From SBBG01 sp033717875 (lineage in GTDB: Bacteria; Pseudomonadota; Gammaproteobacteria; Ga0077554; Ga007554): 25,460 nucleotides of DNA. The stretch is from NCBI GenBank assembly GCA_033717875.1, contig JADDKJ010000044.1, positions 1-25,460 on the forward strand, written 5' to 3'. The notes below the pieces were generated by a model, which worked only from the letters and a program-made list of their open reading frames with translations, had not been told where the DNA came from and did no database searches. Of this stretch, positions 7,351 through 15,921 are shown in pieces (position 1 is the stretch's first letter; every line of letters begins with the position of its first letter). A program made the translations under genes and the position numbers.

Positions 7351-10300
7351 ATGAAACCGACATTACTGAGAAAATCCTTCGCCTGGGGAACGTTGTTCAC
7401 GTATCTCTTGGTATTCGCATCGCCCGCGGCACAGGCCGCACCGGGTCCACTGGCCAACATACCACTATTCCTGGCCTCGCCGGTGCAACCGAACGTCATG
7501 ATCCTGATCGACAACTCCGGCAGCATGGATAATATCATCTGGGCGGCGGAGTACGACAACACCATCACTTATGCCGATTGGGGACAAGGTAATGGTACCA
7601 ATCGAGACTGGAACTCCACTAATGGAAACAAGCTTCATTCGACCATCGACCAGGGTGGATGCGGATCGGGATGGAAGCGCGGCAATAATGGCACCAGCCA
7701 AAAATGCCTGAAACTCCCGGATCCCGTTACCGGCGGCAACACCCGCTACACCGGCAACTACCTCAATTACCTGTTTGCGACCTATGCCGATGGTACCGAT
7801 CTGACGCAGAACCAGATCCCCCAAAGCTACCGCATGAACGTAGCAAAAAGTGTGGCCACCAATGTCGTTACCGGCATCTCAGGCATGCGCTTCGGCATTG
7901 CGTCGTTCAACCCGAGCAACAATACCGAGGGTGGAATAATAGGGGCGGAATGCAAAAACGTTGACGCCACCCACAAAACGACACTTACCAACGCCATTTC
8001 CGGCCTCTCGTCGGCCACCTGGACGCCCCTTGGCGAGGCGCTGTATGAAGTCACACGCTACTTCCGCGGCATGACCGGCTATTACAACAACGGTATCACC
8101 TACACCAGCCCCATCCAGTACCGCTGCCAGAAGAATTTCACCATCGTCATCACCGATGGCCTGCCCACCTACGACAACAATTTTCCCAGCAACGACCCGG
8201 ACGATACGCTCGATGCAACGCGCTCTCTGCCGAACTGGGACAACCAGGCGCCCGCCACCACACAGGCCATGTATCCTAACTTCCCTCAATATTCGGATGG
8301 CTTCAAGCCAGCAAGTAGCCAGGGTGATGAGGGATATTCGCTCTACCTTGACGACATGGCCAAATTCGCCACCGACATCGACCTGAGAAAGGCGCCTGCC
8401 AACGACGTGACCGGCGTCAGCTTCGATGACAGCAGCAACAACAACGAATTCAAGAAACAGACGCTCAACACCTACACCATCGGCTTTTCCGCCGCAAACC
8501 AGATGCTGCAAGATGCGGCGGCCTATGGAGGAGGGCAATATTTCACCGCCTTCGATGAAGACACACTGACGGCCGCACTGCAACAAGTCGTCGCCAATAT
8601 CGCATCGCGCGTGGGCAGCGCCGCCGCCGTGGCGTTCAATACCGCAACCCTGAGCACCAACAGCGCCGTTTATCAGGCCCGTTTCAATTCCGCCCAATGG
8701 AGCGGCGAGCTGCTTTCTTATGCGCTGGACCCCCTCAATGGCAACATCGCCAGCACGGAAAGCTGGAATGCCGCCGCAAAACTCGACAGCCAAACCTCGC
8801 GCAAGATATTGACCTACAACCCGACACTCAAGAAAGGCATTCCCTTTACCTGGAACACCACCAATCTGTCGGCGGCTCAACAGAGCGATCTGAACATGGG
8901 TACCTCTAGCGTCGACAACAAAGGTGCGGATCGCCTAGCCTATCTGCGCGGCGATCGCTCGAATGAAGGTCCAGGCACCGTAGCCGCCCCAAAACTCGAC
9001 TTCCGTATCCGCGCCAGCGTGCTGGGCGATATCACGCACTCCAGTCCGGTATATGTCGGCAGACCCGACCTGCCCTACCCTGATACCGCGCCCTTCCCGA
9101 CCAGCGCCGGCAGCAAATACTCTGATTTCAAGGCCGCTCAGGCCAACCGAGCCGGGATCGTCTATGTCGGCGCCAACGACGGCATGCTGCATGGTTTCGA
9201 TGCGGCAACGGGCGAGGAAACCATCGCCTATGTTCCACATAATCTGTTTTCTGCCAATGCCACCGAGGGCCTGCACTACCTGACGGACAAGAATTACCAG
9301 CACCGCTACTACGTCGATCTCGGCCCCACGGTGTCGGACGTCTATATCGCGACCACACCCGGCGGCACGGTCGGCTGGAAAACCATACTCATCGGCGGTG
9401 AGGGCGGCGGCGGCATGGGACTGTTCGCACTGGACGTCACCAACCCCTCCGCGTTCTCGGAGTCCGGCGCGGTGCCCGATGATGTCGTGATGTGGGAATT
9501 CAGCAGCGCCGATGACGCCGATCTGGGCTATACATTCAGCAAACCCGCCGTCGCCTTGATGAACAACGGCAAATGGGCGGTCATCTTCGGCAATGGCTAT
9601 AACGACGGCGGCAGCGGGCAGGCCAAGCTGTTCATCGCCTATCTCGAGGGCGGATTGGACGGCGTCTGGACGCTGAATACGGACTATCTCAAGATCACCA
9701 CAGGGGCAGGCAGCAGCGGCGCGGGCGCCAACGGCCTTGCCAGCCCGACACTGATCGACCTCGACAACAACGGCACGGTCGACCGGGTCTACGCAGGCGA
9801 TTTGCAGGGCAATATGTGGGCATTCGACCTGTCCGATGCCAGCGCCTCGAACTGGGGTGTCGCCTACAAGCAGGGCAGCACACCCAAACCGCTGTTCGTC
9901 GCCAAGAATGCGGCCAATGTCGCGCAGGCCATCACCACCAAGGTCGTGGTAGCCAAGCACCCCACTGAAGCCAACAGCAGCTCGAACACCCCCAATCTGC
10001 TGGTCTTCTTCGGCACCGGCCAATACCTGGTCACCGCCGACCAGAGCAGCACCAGCACGCAGACCTTCTATGGCGTGTGGGACAAGGGCACGAAAGATCT
10101 CAACAGAAGCAATCTGGTGGCTCAGACCTTCCTGACCGGCTTCCCGGCGGATGTGCGCGTGCCCAGCGACAATGCGGTGAACTATAACAACAAATCCGGC
10201 TGGTATATCGACCTCGACAGCACCAGCGCGGCGACCGGTGAACGGGTCATCACCAACCCCAAGATCCGTGATGATTATGTATTCTTCAATACCATGATCC

Positions 10301-10614
10301 CCAATACCGCCGCGTGCAGCTTTGGCGGATCGTCCTGGCTGATGTCGGTGAAGCTGGTCAACGGCGGCAACCCGGACAAGCCTGTCTTCGACTACAACAA
10401 CGACAACAAGGTTGACAGTACCGACAAGGTCACTAACGGATCACAGACCGTGGCCGCCGGAGGGCGCAAGATAGGCTCCATCGCTGCGGAATCCGTCTTC
10501 CTTGGCAAACACCAATATACGGCCAACAGCGGAGAAAATATCGATGAACGGCGTACCGACACCGGGAACACGGGCGGAACTGGCCGCCTGTCATGGCGGG
10601 AAATCCGCAGGTAA
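7351..10614 (+). CDS. pilY1: type IV pilus tip adhesin/assembly factor PilY1
   Basis: This 1087-residue secreted protein has a signal peptide ending about AAQA (residues 1-30). An N-terminal von Willebrand A-like domain carries the MIDAS start DNSGS (54-58) in NVMILIDNSGSM. The C-terminal Neisseria PilC/PilY1 beta-propeller starts near IVYVGANDGMLHGFDA (about 603). A calcium-loop pattern D-L-D-N-N-G-T-V-D (803-811) followed by RVYAGDLQGNMWAFDL matches the PilY1 calcium site known to control pilus extension and retraction. A second Asp/Asn-rich loop (D1014-D1022) lies near the end, and the terminus GRLSWREI is typical. AGGAG (7341-7345) precedes ATG by 5 nt. A 75-nt gap separates it from pilX. 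PilY1 caps the minor pilin complex and acts as adhesin and mechanosensor. No pilY2 follows. Confidence 0.92.
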   Translation: MKPTLLRKSFAWGTLFTYLLVFASPAAQAAPGPLANIPLFLASPVQPNVMILIDNSGSMDNIIWAAEYDNTITYADWGQGNGTNRDWNSTNGNKLHSTIDQGGCGSGWKRGNNGTSQKCLKLPDPVTGGNTRYTGNYLNYLFATYADGTDLTQNQIPQSYRMNVAKSVATNVVTGISGMRFGIASFNPSNNTEGGIIGAECKNVDATHKTTLTNAISGLSSATWTPLGEALYEVTRYFRGMTGYYNNGITYTSPIQYRCQKNFTIVITDGLPTYDNNFPSNDPDDTLDATRSLPNWDNQAPATTQAMYPNFPQYSDGFKPASSQGDEGYSLYLDDMAKFATDIDLRKAPANDVTGVSFDDSSNNNEFKKQTLNTYTIGFSAANQMLQDAAAYGGGQYFTAFDEDTLTAALQQVVANIASRVGSAAAVAFNTATLSTNSAVYQARFNSAQWSGELLSYALDPLNGNIASTESWNAAAKLDSQTSRKILTYNPTLKKGIPFTWNTTNLSAAQQSDLNMGTSSVDNKGADRLAYLRGDRSNEGPGTVAAPKLDFRIRASVLGDITHSSPVYVGRPDLPYPDTAPFPTSAGSKYSDFKAAQANRAGIVYVGANDGMLHGFDAATGEETIAYVPHNLFSANATEGLHYLTDKNYQHRYYVDLGPTVSDVYIATTPGGTVGWKTILIGGEGGGGMGLFALDVTNPSAFSESGAVPDDVVMWEFSSADDADLGYTFSKPAVALMNNGKWAVIFGNGYNDGGSGQAKLFIAYLEGGLDGVWTLNTDYLKITTGAGSSGAGANGLASPTLIDLDNNGTVDRVYAGDLQGNMWAFDLSDASASNWGVAYKQGSTPKPLFVAKNAANVAQAITTKVVVAKHPTEANSSSNTPNLLVFFGTGQYLVTADQSSTSTQTFYGVWDKGTKDLNRSNLVAQTFLTGFPADVRVPSDNAVNYNNKSGWYIDLDSTSAATGERVITNPKIRDDYVFFNTMIPNTAACSFGGSSWLMSVKLVNGGNPDKPVFDYNNDNKVDSTDKVTNGSQTVAAGGRKIGSIAAESVFLGKHQYTANSGENIDERRTDTGNTGGTGRLSWREIRR

Positions 10615-10630
10615 ATAACATTAGCGCCGA

Positions 10631-10659
10631 GGCCCCCGGACGTTACCGGGGGCTTCTTT
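10631..10659 (+). terminator. intrinsic terminator between pilY1 and pilE
   Basis: An 8-bp GC stem GCCCCCGG/CCGGGGGC (10632-10639 with 10646-10653) with a 6-nt loop is followed by TTCTTT. It starts 17 nt after the pilY1 stop. It should end or attenuate transcription of the fimT-pilY1 operon before pilE. Confidence 0.8.
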
Positions 10660-10685
10660 ATCCAGATATCAAGGAGTTCAACACC

Positions 10686-11141
10686 ATGAACAGAAAATCC
10701 TCAGGATTCTCGCTCATCGAACTGATGGTGACGGTAATGATCATCGGCATCCTCGCCGCGATCGCCTATCCCTCATACCAGGACAGCGTGAGAAAGAGCC
10801 GACGCTCGGAGGCACAGGGAGCGCTGGTGGCGCTGGGAAATGCGATGGAGCGCGTGTTCACACAAAACAACACCTACCAGCCAGGCGGCGTCCCACCGAC
10901 GCTGGGAACCGGCGCGGGGGCCATCTTCCCTTCCCAGGCTCCGCTGGATGGCGCTACGAAATATTATAATTTATCCATATCGAACATTACCGCAAGCTCC
11001 TATACAGTGCGCGCCACGGCAATCGCGGGCAGGAGCCAGGCGAGCGACGGGATGATAGAACTCGACCACACCGGCGCCAAGCGGTGGGACAAGGACAACG
11101 ATGGCACGTTTGGCCCGTCGGAAAGCAATTGGAATAAATAG
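10686..11141 (+). CDS. pilE: type IV pilus minor pilin PilE
   Basis: The 151-residue prepilin has leader MNRKSSG, then FSLIELMVTVMIIGILAAIAYPSYQDSV with Glu5, then RKSRRSEAQGALVALGNAMERVFTQNNTY. This is the standard start of P. aeruginosa-type PilE minor pilins (PF16732 type). The start codon is fixed by AAGGAG at 10671-10676, 9 nt upstream. PilE connects the minor pilin tip complex to the major pilin shaft. It is the last gene of the cluster and is convergent with ispH only 12 nt away. A strong terminator separates it from pilY1, so it may be expressed at a different level. The C-terminal half (YNLSISNITASSYTVRATA) is typical for this family. Confidence 0.88.
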   Translation: MNRKSSGFSLIELMVTVMIIGILAAIAYPSYQDSVRKSRRSEAQGALVALGNAMERVFTQNNTYQPGGVPPTLGTGAGAIFPSQAPLDGATKYYNLSISNITASSYTVRATAIAGRSQASDGMIELDHTGAKRWDKDNDGTFGPSESNWNK

Positions 11142-11153
11142 CTGGCAACTCGA

Positions 11154-12080
11154 CTATTGCAACTCCCTGGGCAGGGAAAAAACCACATGCTCAGGGCGAC
11201 CCGTGCTCTCCCGCACGCCCTGCGCGCCCAGCGATCTGAGACGAACGATCACTTCCTGCACCAGCACTTCGGGCGCGGAGGCGCCTGCGGTGAGGCCGAT
11301 GTTGTGCTTCCCTTCCAACCATTCGGCGCGGATTTCATCGGCGGTGTCGATGAGATAGGCGGACACACCCATGCGCGCGGCGATCTCGCGCAGGCGATTG
11401 GAATTGGAGCTGGTGGGCGAGCCCACCACCAGTACGATATCGCACTGCTGTACCAGATCCTTGACGGCATCCTGGCGGTTTTGGGTGGCGTAGCAGATGT
11501 CATCGCCGCGAGGACCGGCGATTGTGGGGAAACGCTCGCGCAGGGCGGCGATGACCTGGGCGGCGTCGTCCACGGACAAGGTGGTCTGCGTAACGAAGGC
11601 CAGGCTTTCGGGCTTGCCGACTTCCAGCCGCCGCACATCCTCGGGTGTTTCGACCAGATACATGCGGCCCTGCCCCTGCCACTGCCCGAGGGTGCCTTCC
11701 ACCTCGGGGTGGCCGGCATGGCCGATCATGACCACCTCGCGTCCGGCATCGAGATGACGCGCCACTTCAAGATGCACCTTGGTGACCAGCGGGCAGGTGG
11801 CATCGAACACTTTCAGACCACGCCGCTCAGCCTCGGCGCGCACCGCTTTGGAAACGCCGTGCGCGCTGAAAATCACCGTGGCGTCGTCCGGCACATCATC
11901 CAGCTCGTCGATGAACACCGCGCCTTTGTTGCGCAGATTTTCCACGACGAATTTGTTGTGCACCACTTCGTGACGCACATAGATGGGGGCACCGAACACT
12001 TCCAGCGCGCGCTCGACGATGTCGATGGCGCGATCCACGCCGGCGCAGAAACCGCGAGGATTGGCGAGTATGATTTCCAT
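11154..12080 (-). CDS. ispH: 4-hydroxy-3-methylbut-2-enyl diphosphate reductase IspH
   Basis: The 308-residue enzyme performs the last step of the MEP pathway, reducing HMBPP to IPP and DMAPP with a 4Fe-4S cluster. The three cluster cysteines are visible as Cys12 (RGFCAGV), Cys96 (DATCPLV) and Cys196 (DDICYATQNRQ). Substrate residues His41 (VVHNKFVV), His74 (SAHGVS), His124 and Glu126 (GHPEVEGT) and the SxN motif in PTSSNSNRL are also present. ATG 12080 gives MEIILANPRGFCAG, the usual start, and AAAGG lies about 12 nt upstream. It is the last gene of the murJ-to-ispH run and is separated from lspA by a 114-nt spacer with repeats. Confidence 0.95.
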   Translation of the reverse strand: MEIILANPRGFCAGVDRAIDIVERALEVFGAPIYVRHEVVHNKFVVENLRNKGAVFIDELDDVPDDATVIFSAHGVSKAVRAEAERRGLKVFDATCPLVTKVHLEVARHLDAGREVVMIGHAGHPEVEGTLGQWQGQGRMYLVETPEDVRRLEVGKPESLAFVTQTTLSVDDAAQVIAALRERFPTIAGPRGDDICYATQNRQDAVKDLVQQCDIVLVVGSPTSSNSNRLREIAARMGVSAYLIDTADEIRAEWLEGKHNIGLTAGASAPEVLVQEVIVRLRSLGAQGVRESTGRPEHVVFSLPRELQ

Positions 12081-12109
12081 GATTGCAGACCTTTAATATC
12101 GGAAAACTC

Positions 12110-12161
12110 CTTCTCCCACTGGGAGAAGATCCCTCACCCTAGCCCTCTCCCAGGGGGAGGG
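12110..12161. repeat. REP-like double palindrome between lspA and ispH
   Basis: Two adjacent palindromes are visible: CTTCTCCC-ACT-GGGAGAAG (12110-12128, two nt of slack in the loop) and CCCTCTCC-CAG-GGGGAGGG (12143-12161). The linking CCCTCACCCTAGCCCTCTCCC is a wording often seen as an extragenic repeat in proteobacteria. Read on the minus strand, the first hairpin is followed by GAGTTTT and could attenuate transcription into ispH. P. aeruginosa has fkpB in this gap; no gene is present here. Confidence 0.6.
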
Positions 12162-12194
12162 AGGGGATTTTTAGAGGGGTCCAAAAAGCGCACC

Positions 12195-12671
12195 CTACAA
12201 AGTTCGGCGATGTTTTTCCTTGCCCTTGAACGTATCGATCACCAGCATCACCGCGCCGACGGTGATCGCCGAATCGGCGACGTTGAAGGCCGGATAATAC
12301 CAGTCCTGGTAGTAGAGCTGGATGAAATCGACGACATAGCCATACATCAGCCGGTCGACGAGATTACCCAATGCCCCGCCCAGCACCAGTGTCAGAGCTG
12401 TCGCCAGCCAGCGCTCCTGAGGCTGGAGGCGGCGCAGCCACAGCACCAGCATCACACTCACAATCAGCGCCAACACGGCGAAGAACCAGCGCTGCCAGCC
12501 GGAAGCGTCGTGCAGAAAACTGAACGCCGCGCCGGTGTTGTGCATCAGGGTAAGGTTGAAAAACGGCAGCACCGCCACCGGCTGGTGCAAGATCAGCATT
12601 CCGCTGGCGAGAAATTTGGTCGCCTGGTCGAGCACGATCACGACCAGCGACAGCCACAGCCATTTCATCAT
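12195..12671 (-). CDS. lspA: lipoprotein signal peptidase LspA (signal peptidase II)
   Basis: The 158-residue inner-membrane aspartyl protease cleaves signal peptides of diacylglyceryl-modified prolipoproteins. Four hydrophobic segments are evident (about 4-22, 62-80, 88-104, 134-147). Conserved motifs are DQATK (15-19), NTGAAFS (45-51), GNLVDR (102-107), and the catalytic pair Asp115 (VVDF) and Asp133 (NVADSAI). The ATG shares one base with the ileS stop (TGATG at 12673-12669), so translation is coupled to ileS. This ileS-lspA pairing is widely conserved. The basic C-terminal tail KGKEKHRR is cytoplasmic. Confidence 0.95.
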   Translation of the reverse strand: MMKWLWLSLVVIVLDQATKFLASGMLILHQPVAVLPFFNLTLMHNTGAAFSFLHDASGWQRWFFAVLALIVSVMLVLWLRRLQPQERWLATALTLVLGGALGNLVDRLMYGYVVDFIQLYYQDWYYPAFNVADSAITVGAVMLVIDTFKGKEKHRRTL

Positions 12672-15502
12672 CAGGCGTACCGCCTCTGTTCACCGTCACC
12701 CGCGACGTTTTCCACGCAACGCCCGCAGATTTCGGGGTGATCCGGGTGGCTGCCCACATCCTCGCGATGATGCCAGCAGCGGATGCACTTGGTGTGTTGC
12801 GAAGCGGAAACCTTGATCCACAGTTCGCCCCCCTGGGCAACCGGCGCAATCGCGGCCTGCACGGCATCGAGCGGGCGTCCGGCCACTGGGTGAATGCGGG
12901 CATACGACGTGATCAAGACGAAACGCAACTCGTCCTCCAGCTTACCCAATCCATTCAGCAAGCCCGCATCGCAATACAGATCGACCTCGGCATCCAGGGA
13001 AGAACCGATACTTCCCGCGACACGCAGTTTTTCCAGTTCTTTTTTCACCTCGTCGCGCACGGCGACGACCGCATCCCAATCGATGCCGCTCTCCGCGACC
13101 CGAGGCAACTCATGCCAGCTCTCCAACAACACCGAGGCGCCGCGCTGCCCAGGCATGTGTTGCCAGATCTCGTCGGCGGTGAAGCTCAAGACAGGCGCGA
13201 ACCAGCGCACCATGGCCTCGACGATGTGGTACATCGCGGTCTGCGCCGAGCGGCGCGCGAGGCTGTCCTGTTGCGTGGTGTACTGGCGGTCTTTGATGAT
13301 GTCGAGATAAAAGCCACCCAGGTCGAGACTACAGAAGTTGTGCGCCTTCTGATAGACAAGGTGAAATTCGCAGGTTTCATAGGCGACACGGATTTCGTCC
13401 TGCAACTGCCGGGCACGCCGCACCGCCCAGGCATCGAGCGCCAGCAACTTGTCGGACGCGACGCAATGCAGCGCGGGATCGAAGCCGCTGAGATTGGCGA
13501 GCAGGAAGCGCGCGGTATTGCGCATGCGGCGATAGGAGTCGGCGATGCGTTTCAAAATCTCGTCGGAAACGCTCATCTCCGCGCTGTAATCGGTGGCCGC
13601 CACCCACAGACGCAGAATGTCCGCGCCCAGAGTGCTCATCACCTGCTGCGGCGCGACGACGTTGCCTTTGGATTTGGACATCTTCATGCCCTGGGCATCC
13701 ACCGTGAAGCCGTGGGTGAGAACGGATTTATACGGGGCGACGCCGCGCATCGCCACCGAGGTCAGTAGCGATGACTGGAACCAGCCGCGATGCTGGTCGG
13801 AACCTTCCAGATACATATCGGCGGGGAATGCCAGTTCGGCGCGATTTTCCAGCACAGCGGCGTGCGTCACACCGGAGTCGAACCATACATCCAGCGTGTC
13901 CGCCACCTTGTCGTATTCATTCGCATCGTTGCCCAGCAACTCGCGCGGATCGAGGTCGAACCAGGCGTCAATACCACCTGCTTCGACACGCCGGGCCACC
14001 TGCTCGATCAGCTCCGCTGTGCGCGGGTGCAAGGCGCCGCTCTCCTTGCGCACGAATAAAGCGATCGGCACCCCCCAGGTGCGCTGGCGCGAGATGCACC
14101 AGTCGGGGCGATTGTGCACCATGCCCTCGATGCGCGCCCGGCCCCAGTCGGGTATCCATTTCACCTCGCCGATCGCCGCCAGCGCCTGCTCGCGCAGGCC
14201 CTTCTGCTCCATGCTGATGAACCACTGCGGCGTGGCGCGGAAGATGATCGGCGTCTTGTGCCGCCAGCAGTGCGGATAGCTGTGGCGGATGGTCTCGGCG
14301 TGCAGCAGCACGCCCTTGGCCTCCAGCACCTCCAGTACATGACTGTTGGCCTTCAGCACATGCTCGCCGGCGAACAACTCTGTACCCGGCAGAAACTTGC
14401 CATCGCCGCCCACCGGGTTGTCCACCGGCAGGCCATAGCGGCTGCCCGCCACATAGTCCTCCTGTCCATGAGCAGGCGCGGTGTGCACGGCACCGGTGCC
14501 GGCCTCCAGCGTGACATGCTCGCCGACGATGACCGGCACTTCGCGCGCGTAAAAGGGATGCGCGAGCTTGAGCCCTTCCAGATCCGCGCCCTTGCCATAG
14601 GCGATGACGCGATAGTCCTCGATGCCATAGCGCGCCATGGCATCCTTGAGCAACCCCTCGGCGAGCACCAGCCGTTCCGCGCCATGCGCGCCTGCGCATT
14701 GCACCAGCGCGTAATCCAGCTCCGGGTGCAACGCCACGGCTTGATTGGCGGGCAACGTCCAGGGCGTGGTGGTCCAGATCACCACGGAGATTGGCCCTTC
14801 ACCTTCGTGCTCGGGCACATGACGCAGCCGCTCCATCAACGCTCTGTCGTCCAGCACCGCGAAGCGCACGTCGATGGCGGGCGAGGTCTTGTCCTCGTAT
14901 TCCACCTCGGCCTCGGCCAACGCCGAACCGCAATCGGTGCACCAGTGCACCGGCTTGGAACCCTTGTGCAGATGACCGTTGGCGATGATGCTTCCTAAGG
15001 CGCGGATGATGTCCGCCTCGGTTTTGAAATTCATGGTGAGGTAGGGATTTTCCCAGTCGCCCATCACGCCCAGGCGCTGGAAATCGCCGCGCTGACGCTC
15101 GACCTGGCTCTGGGCATATTCGCGGCAAGCCTTGCGGAAGGTCTTGGCATCCACCTTCACGCCAGCCTTGCCGACCTTCTTCTCCACCATCAGCTCGATG
15201 GGCAGACCGTGGCAGTCCCAGCCCGGCACATAAGGCGCATCCAGCCCGTTCATCGAACGCGCCTTGACGATGATGTCCTTGAGGATCTTGTTGACGGCAT
15301 GGCCGATGTGGATGTCGCCGTTGGCGTAGGGCGGACCGTCGTGAAGAATGAATTTGTCCCTGCCGGCGCGCGCCTTGCGCAGCCTGGCGTACAGGCCCAT
15401 CTCCTGCCAGCGCTTGAGCATCTCCGGCTCGCGGGCCGCCAGATTGGCCTTCATGGGAAAAGCGGTTTCAGGAAGATTTAAAGTATCTTTATAGTCAGCC
15501 AC
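12671..15502 (-). CDS. ileS: isoleucyl-tRNA synthetase
   Basis: The 943-residue class I synthetase charges tRNA-Ile. The start is GTG 15502, giving MADYKDTLNLPETAFPMK, which aligns with the Escherichia coli N-terminus. Motif HIGH is at 65-68 (GDIHIGHAVNKIL) and KMSKS at 607-611. The WCISRQRTWGVPIA segment and the editing domain (WTTTPWTLPAN) are intact. A C-terminal zinc finger with Cys906, Cys909, Cys926 and Cys929 marks the bacterial type. The length matches the E. coli enzyme (about 940). It lies 15 nt downstream of hicA and overlaps lspA by one base. It is an essential gene, so its position behind a toxin-antitoxin pair is notable. Confidence 0.97.
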   Translation of the reverse strand: MADYKDTLNLPETAFPMKANLAAREPEMLKRWQEMGLYARLRKARAGRDKFILHDGPPYANGDIHIGHAVNKILKDIIVKARSMNGLDAPYVPGWDCHGLPIELMVEKKVGKAGVKVDAKTFRKACREYAQSQVERQRGDFQRLGVMGDWENPYLTMNFKTEADIIRALGSIIANGHLHKGSKPVHWCTDCGSALAEAEVEYEDKTSPAIDVRFAVLDDRALMERLRHVPEHEGEGPISVVIWTTTPWTLPANQAVALHPELDYALVQCAGAHGAERLVLAEGLLKDAMARYGIEDYRVIAYGKGADLEGLKLAHPFYAREVPVIVGEHVTLEAGTGAVHTAPAHGQEDYVAGSRYGLPVDNPVGGDGKFLPGTELFAGEHVLKANSHVLEVLEAKGVLLHAETIRHSYPHCWRHKTPIIFRATPQWFISMEQKGLREQALAAIGEVKWIPDWGRARIEGMVHNRPDWCISRQRTWGVPIALFVRKESGALHPRTAELIEQVARRVEAGGIDAWFDLDPRELLGNDANEYDKVADTLDVWFDSGVTHAAVLENRAELAFPADMYLEGSDQHRGWFQSSLLTSVAMRGVAPYKSVLTHGFTVDAQGMKMSKSKGNVVAPQQVMSTLGADILRLWVAATDYSAEMSVSDEILKRIADSYRRMRNTARFLLANLSGFDPALHCVASDKLLALDAWAVRRARQLQDEIRVAYETCEFHLVYQKAHNFCSLDLGGFYLDIIKDRQYTTQQDSLARRSAQTAMYHIVEAMVRWFAPVLSFTADEIWQHMPGQRGASVLLESWHELPRVAESGIDWDAVVAVRDEVKKELEKLRVAGSIGSSLDAEVDLYCDAGLLNGLGKLEDELRFVLITSYARIHPVAGRPLDAVQAAIAPVAQGGELWIKVSASQHTKCIRCWHHREDVGSHPDHPEICGRCVENVAGDGEQRRYA

Positions 15503-15517
15503 AATGCTATCTCTTTA

Positions 15518-15712
15518 CTATTTCTTTCCAAGCGGCGGCACGCCCAAATCCTTGCAAATCTTGCGCGCCAGCAAGTCGTCGATCTCTGTATGCCGCGGAA
15601 CGGCGGAACGGGTGTTGAACTGCGGATGATGCCACCAGGAATGACGGCCACCTTCACGAAGTAATTCACAACCTTGTGAACGCAGATACCGTAACAGCTC
15701 ATTTCGCTTCAT
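15518..15712 (-). CDS. hicA: HicA-family toxin (mRNA interferase)
   Basis: The 64-residue basic protein has the HicA double-stranded-RNA-binding-like fold signature. KRNELLRYLRSQGCELLREGG leads into RHSWWHHP, with the putative catalytic His24 in GGRHSWW. TRSAVPRHTEIDDLLARKICKDLGV follows. HicA toxins cleave mRNA and are neutralised by HicB. Its ATG overlaps the hicB stop by 4 nt (ATGA at 15712-15709). The order antitoxin-then-toxin is the reverse of the classical hicAB order but is common for this subgroup. It lies 15 nt before ileS on the same strand. No frameshift or missing catalytic residue is visible, so the pair looks functional. Confidence 0.85.
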   Translation of the reverse strand: MKRNELLRYLRSQGCELLREGGRHSWWHHPQFNTRSAVPRHTEIDDLLARKICKDLGVPPLGKK

Positions 15713-15921
15713 ACAGCAATTTTTTCTTCTTGATAACCACTGCCGACGCTTGCCAATGCCTCGCGCCGATTGAATTCAATGGCTTCCCTCAACACTTCGC
15801 GCAAACTATCAAGCAATTCCTCGCGCGTATGCTCCTGGCAATTGACGCCAGGCACCTCTTCGACCCACCCGATCCACCACTCGCCGGATTGTTTGATAAC
15901 CGCAGTATATTCATGAGTCAT
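15709..15921 (-). CDS. hicB: HicB-family antitoxin (short form)
   Basis: The 70-residue protein reads MTHEYTAVIKQSGEWWIGWVEEVPGVNCQEHTREELLDSLREVLREAIE when split into its segments, which is the partial RNase H-like HicB fold (UPF0150 type). ATG 15921 is chosen because it overlaps the ribF stop as ATGA and starts at the conserved strand; 14 extra residues upstream (from 15963) lie inside ribF and show no homology. It lacks the C-terminal HTH or ribbon-helix-helix domain that lets longer HicB proteins autoregulate, so expression probably follows the ribF transcript. It is translationally coupled to both ribF and hicA, which suits a neutralising partner made first. Confidence 0.82.
   Translation of the reverse strand: MTHEYTAVIKQSGEWWIGWVEEVPGVNCQEHTREELLDSLREVLREAIEFNRREALASVGSGYQEEKIAV

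Noticed and set aside
7879..10023. Two long minus-strand frames (333 and 362 codons) opposite pilY1.
   Set aside because: They are shadow frames of a GC-rich gene; no start signals and no homology patterns.
11157..12740. Open frame of 527 codons on the plus strand opposite ispH and lspA.
   Set aside because: It is antisense to two conserved genes, composition is His/Gln/Arg-rich as expected from a GC-rich shadow frame, and no family is recognisable.
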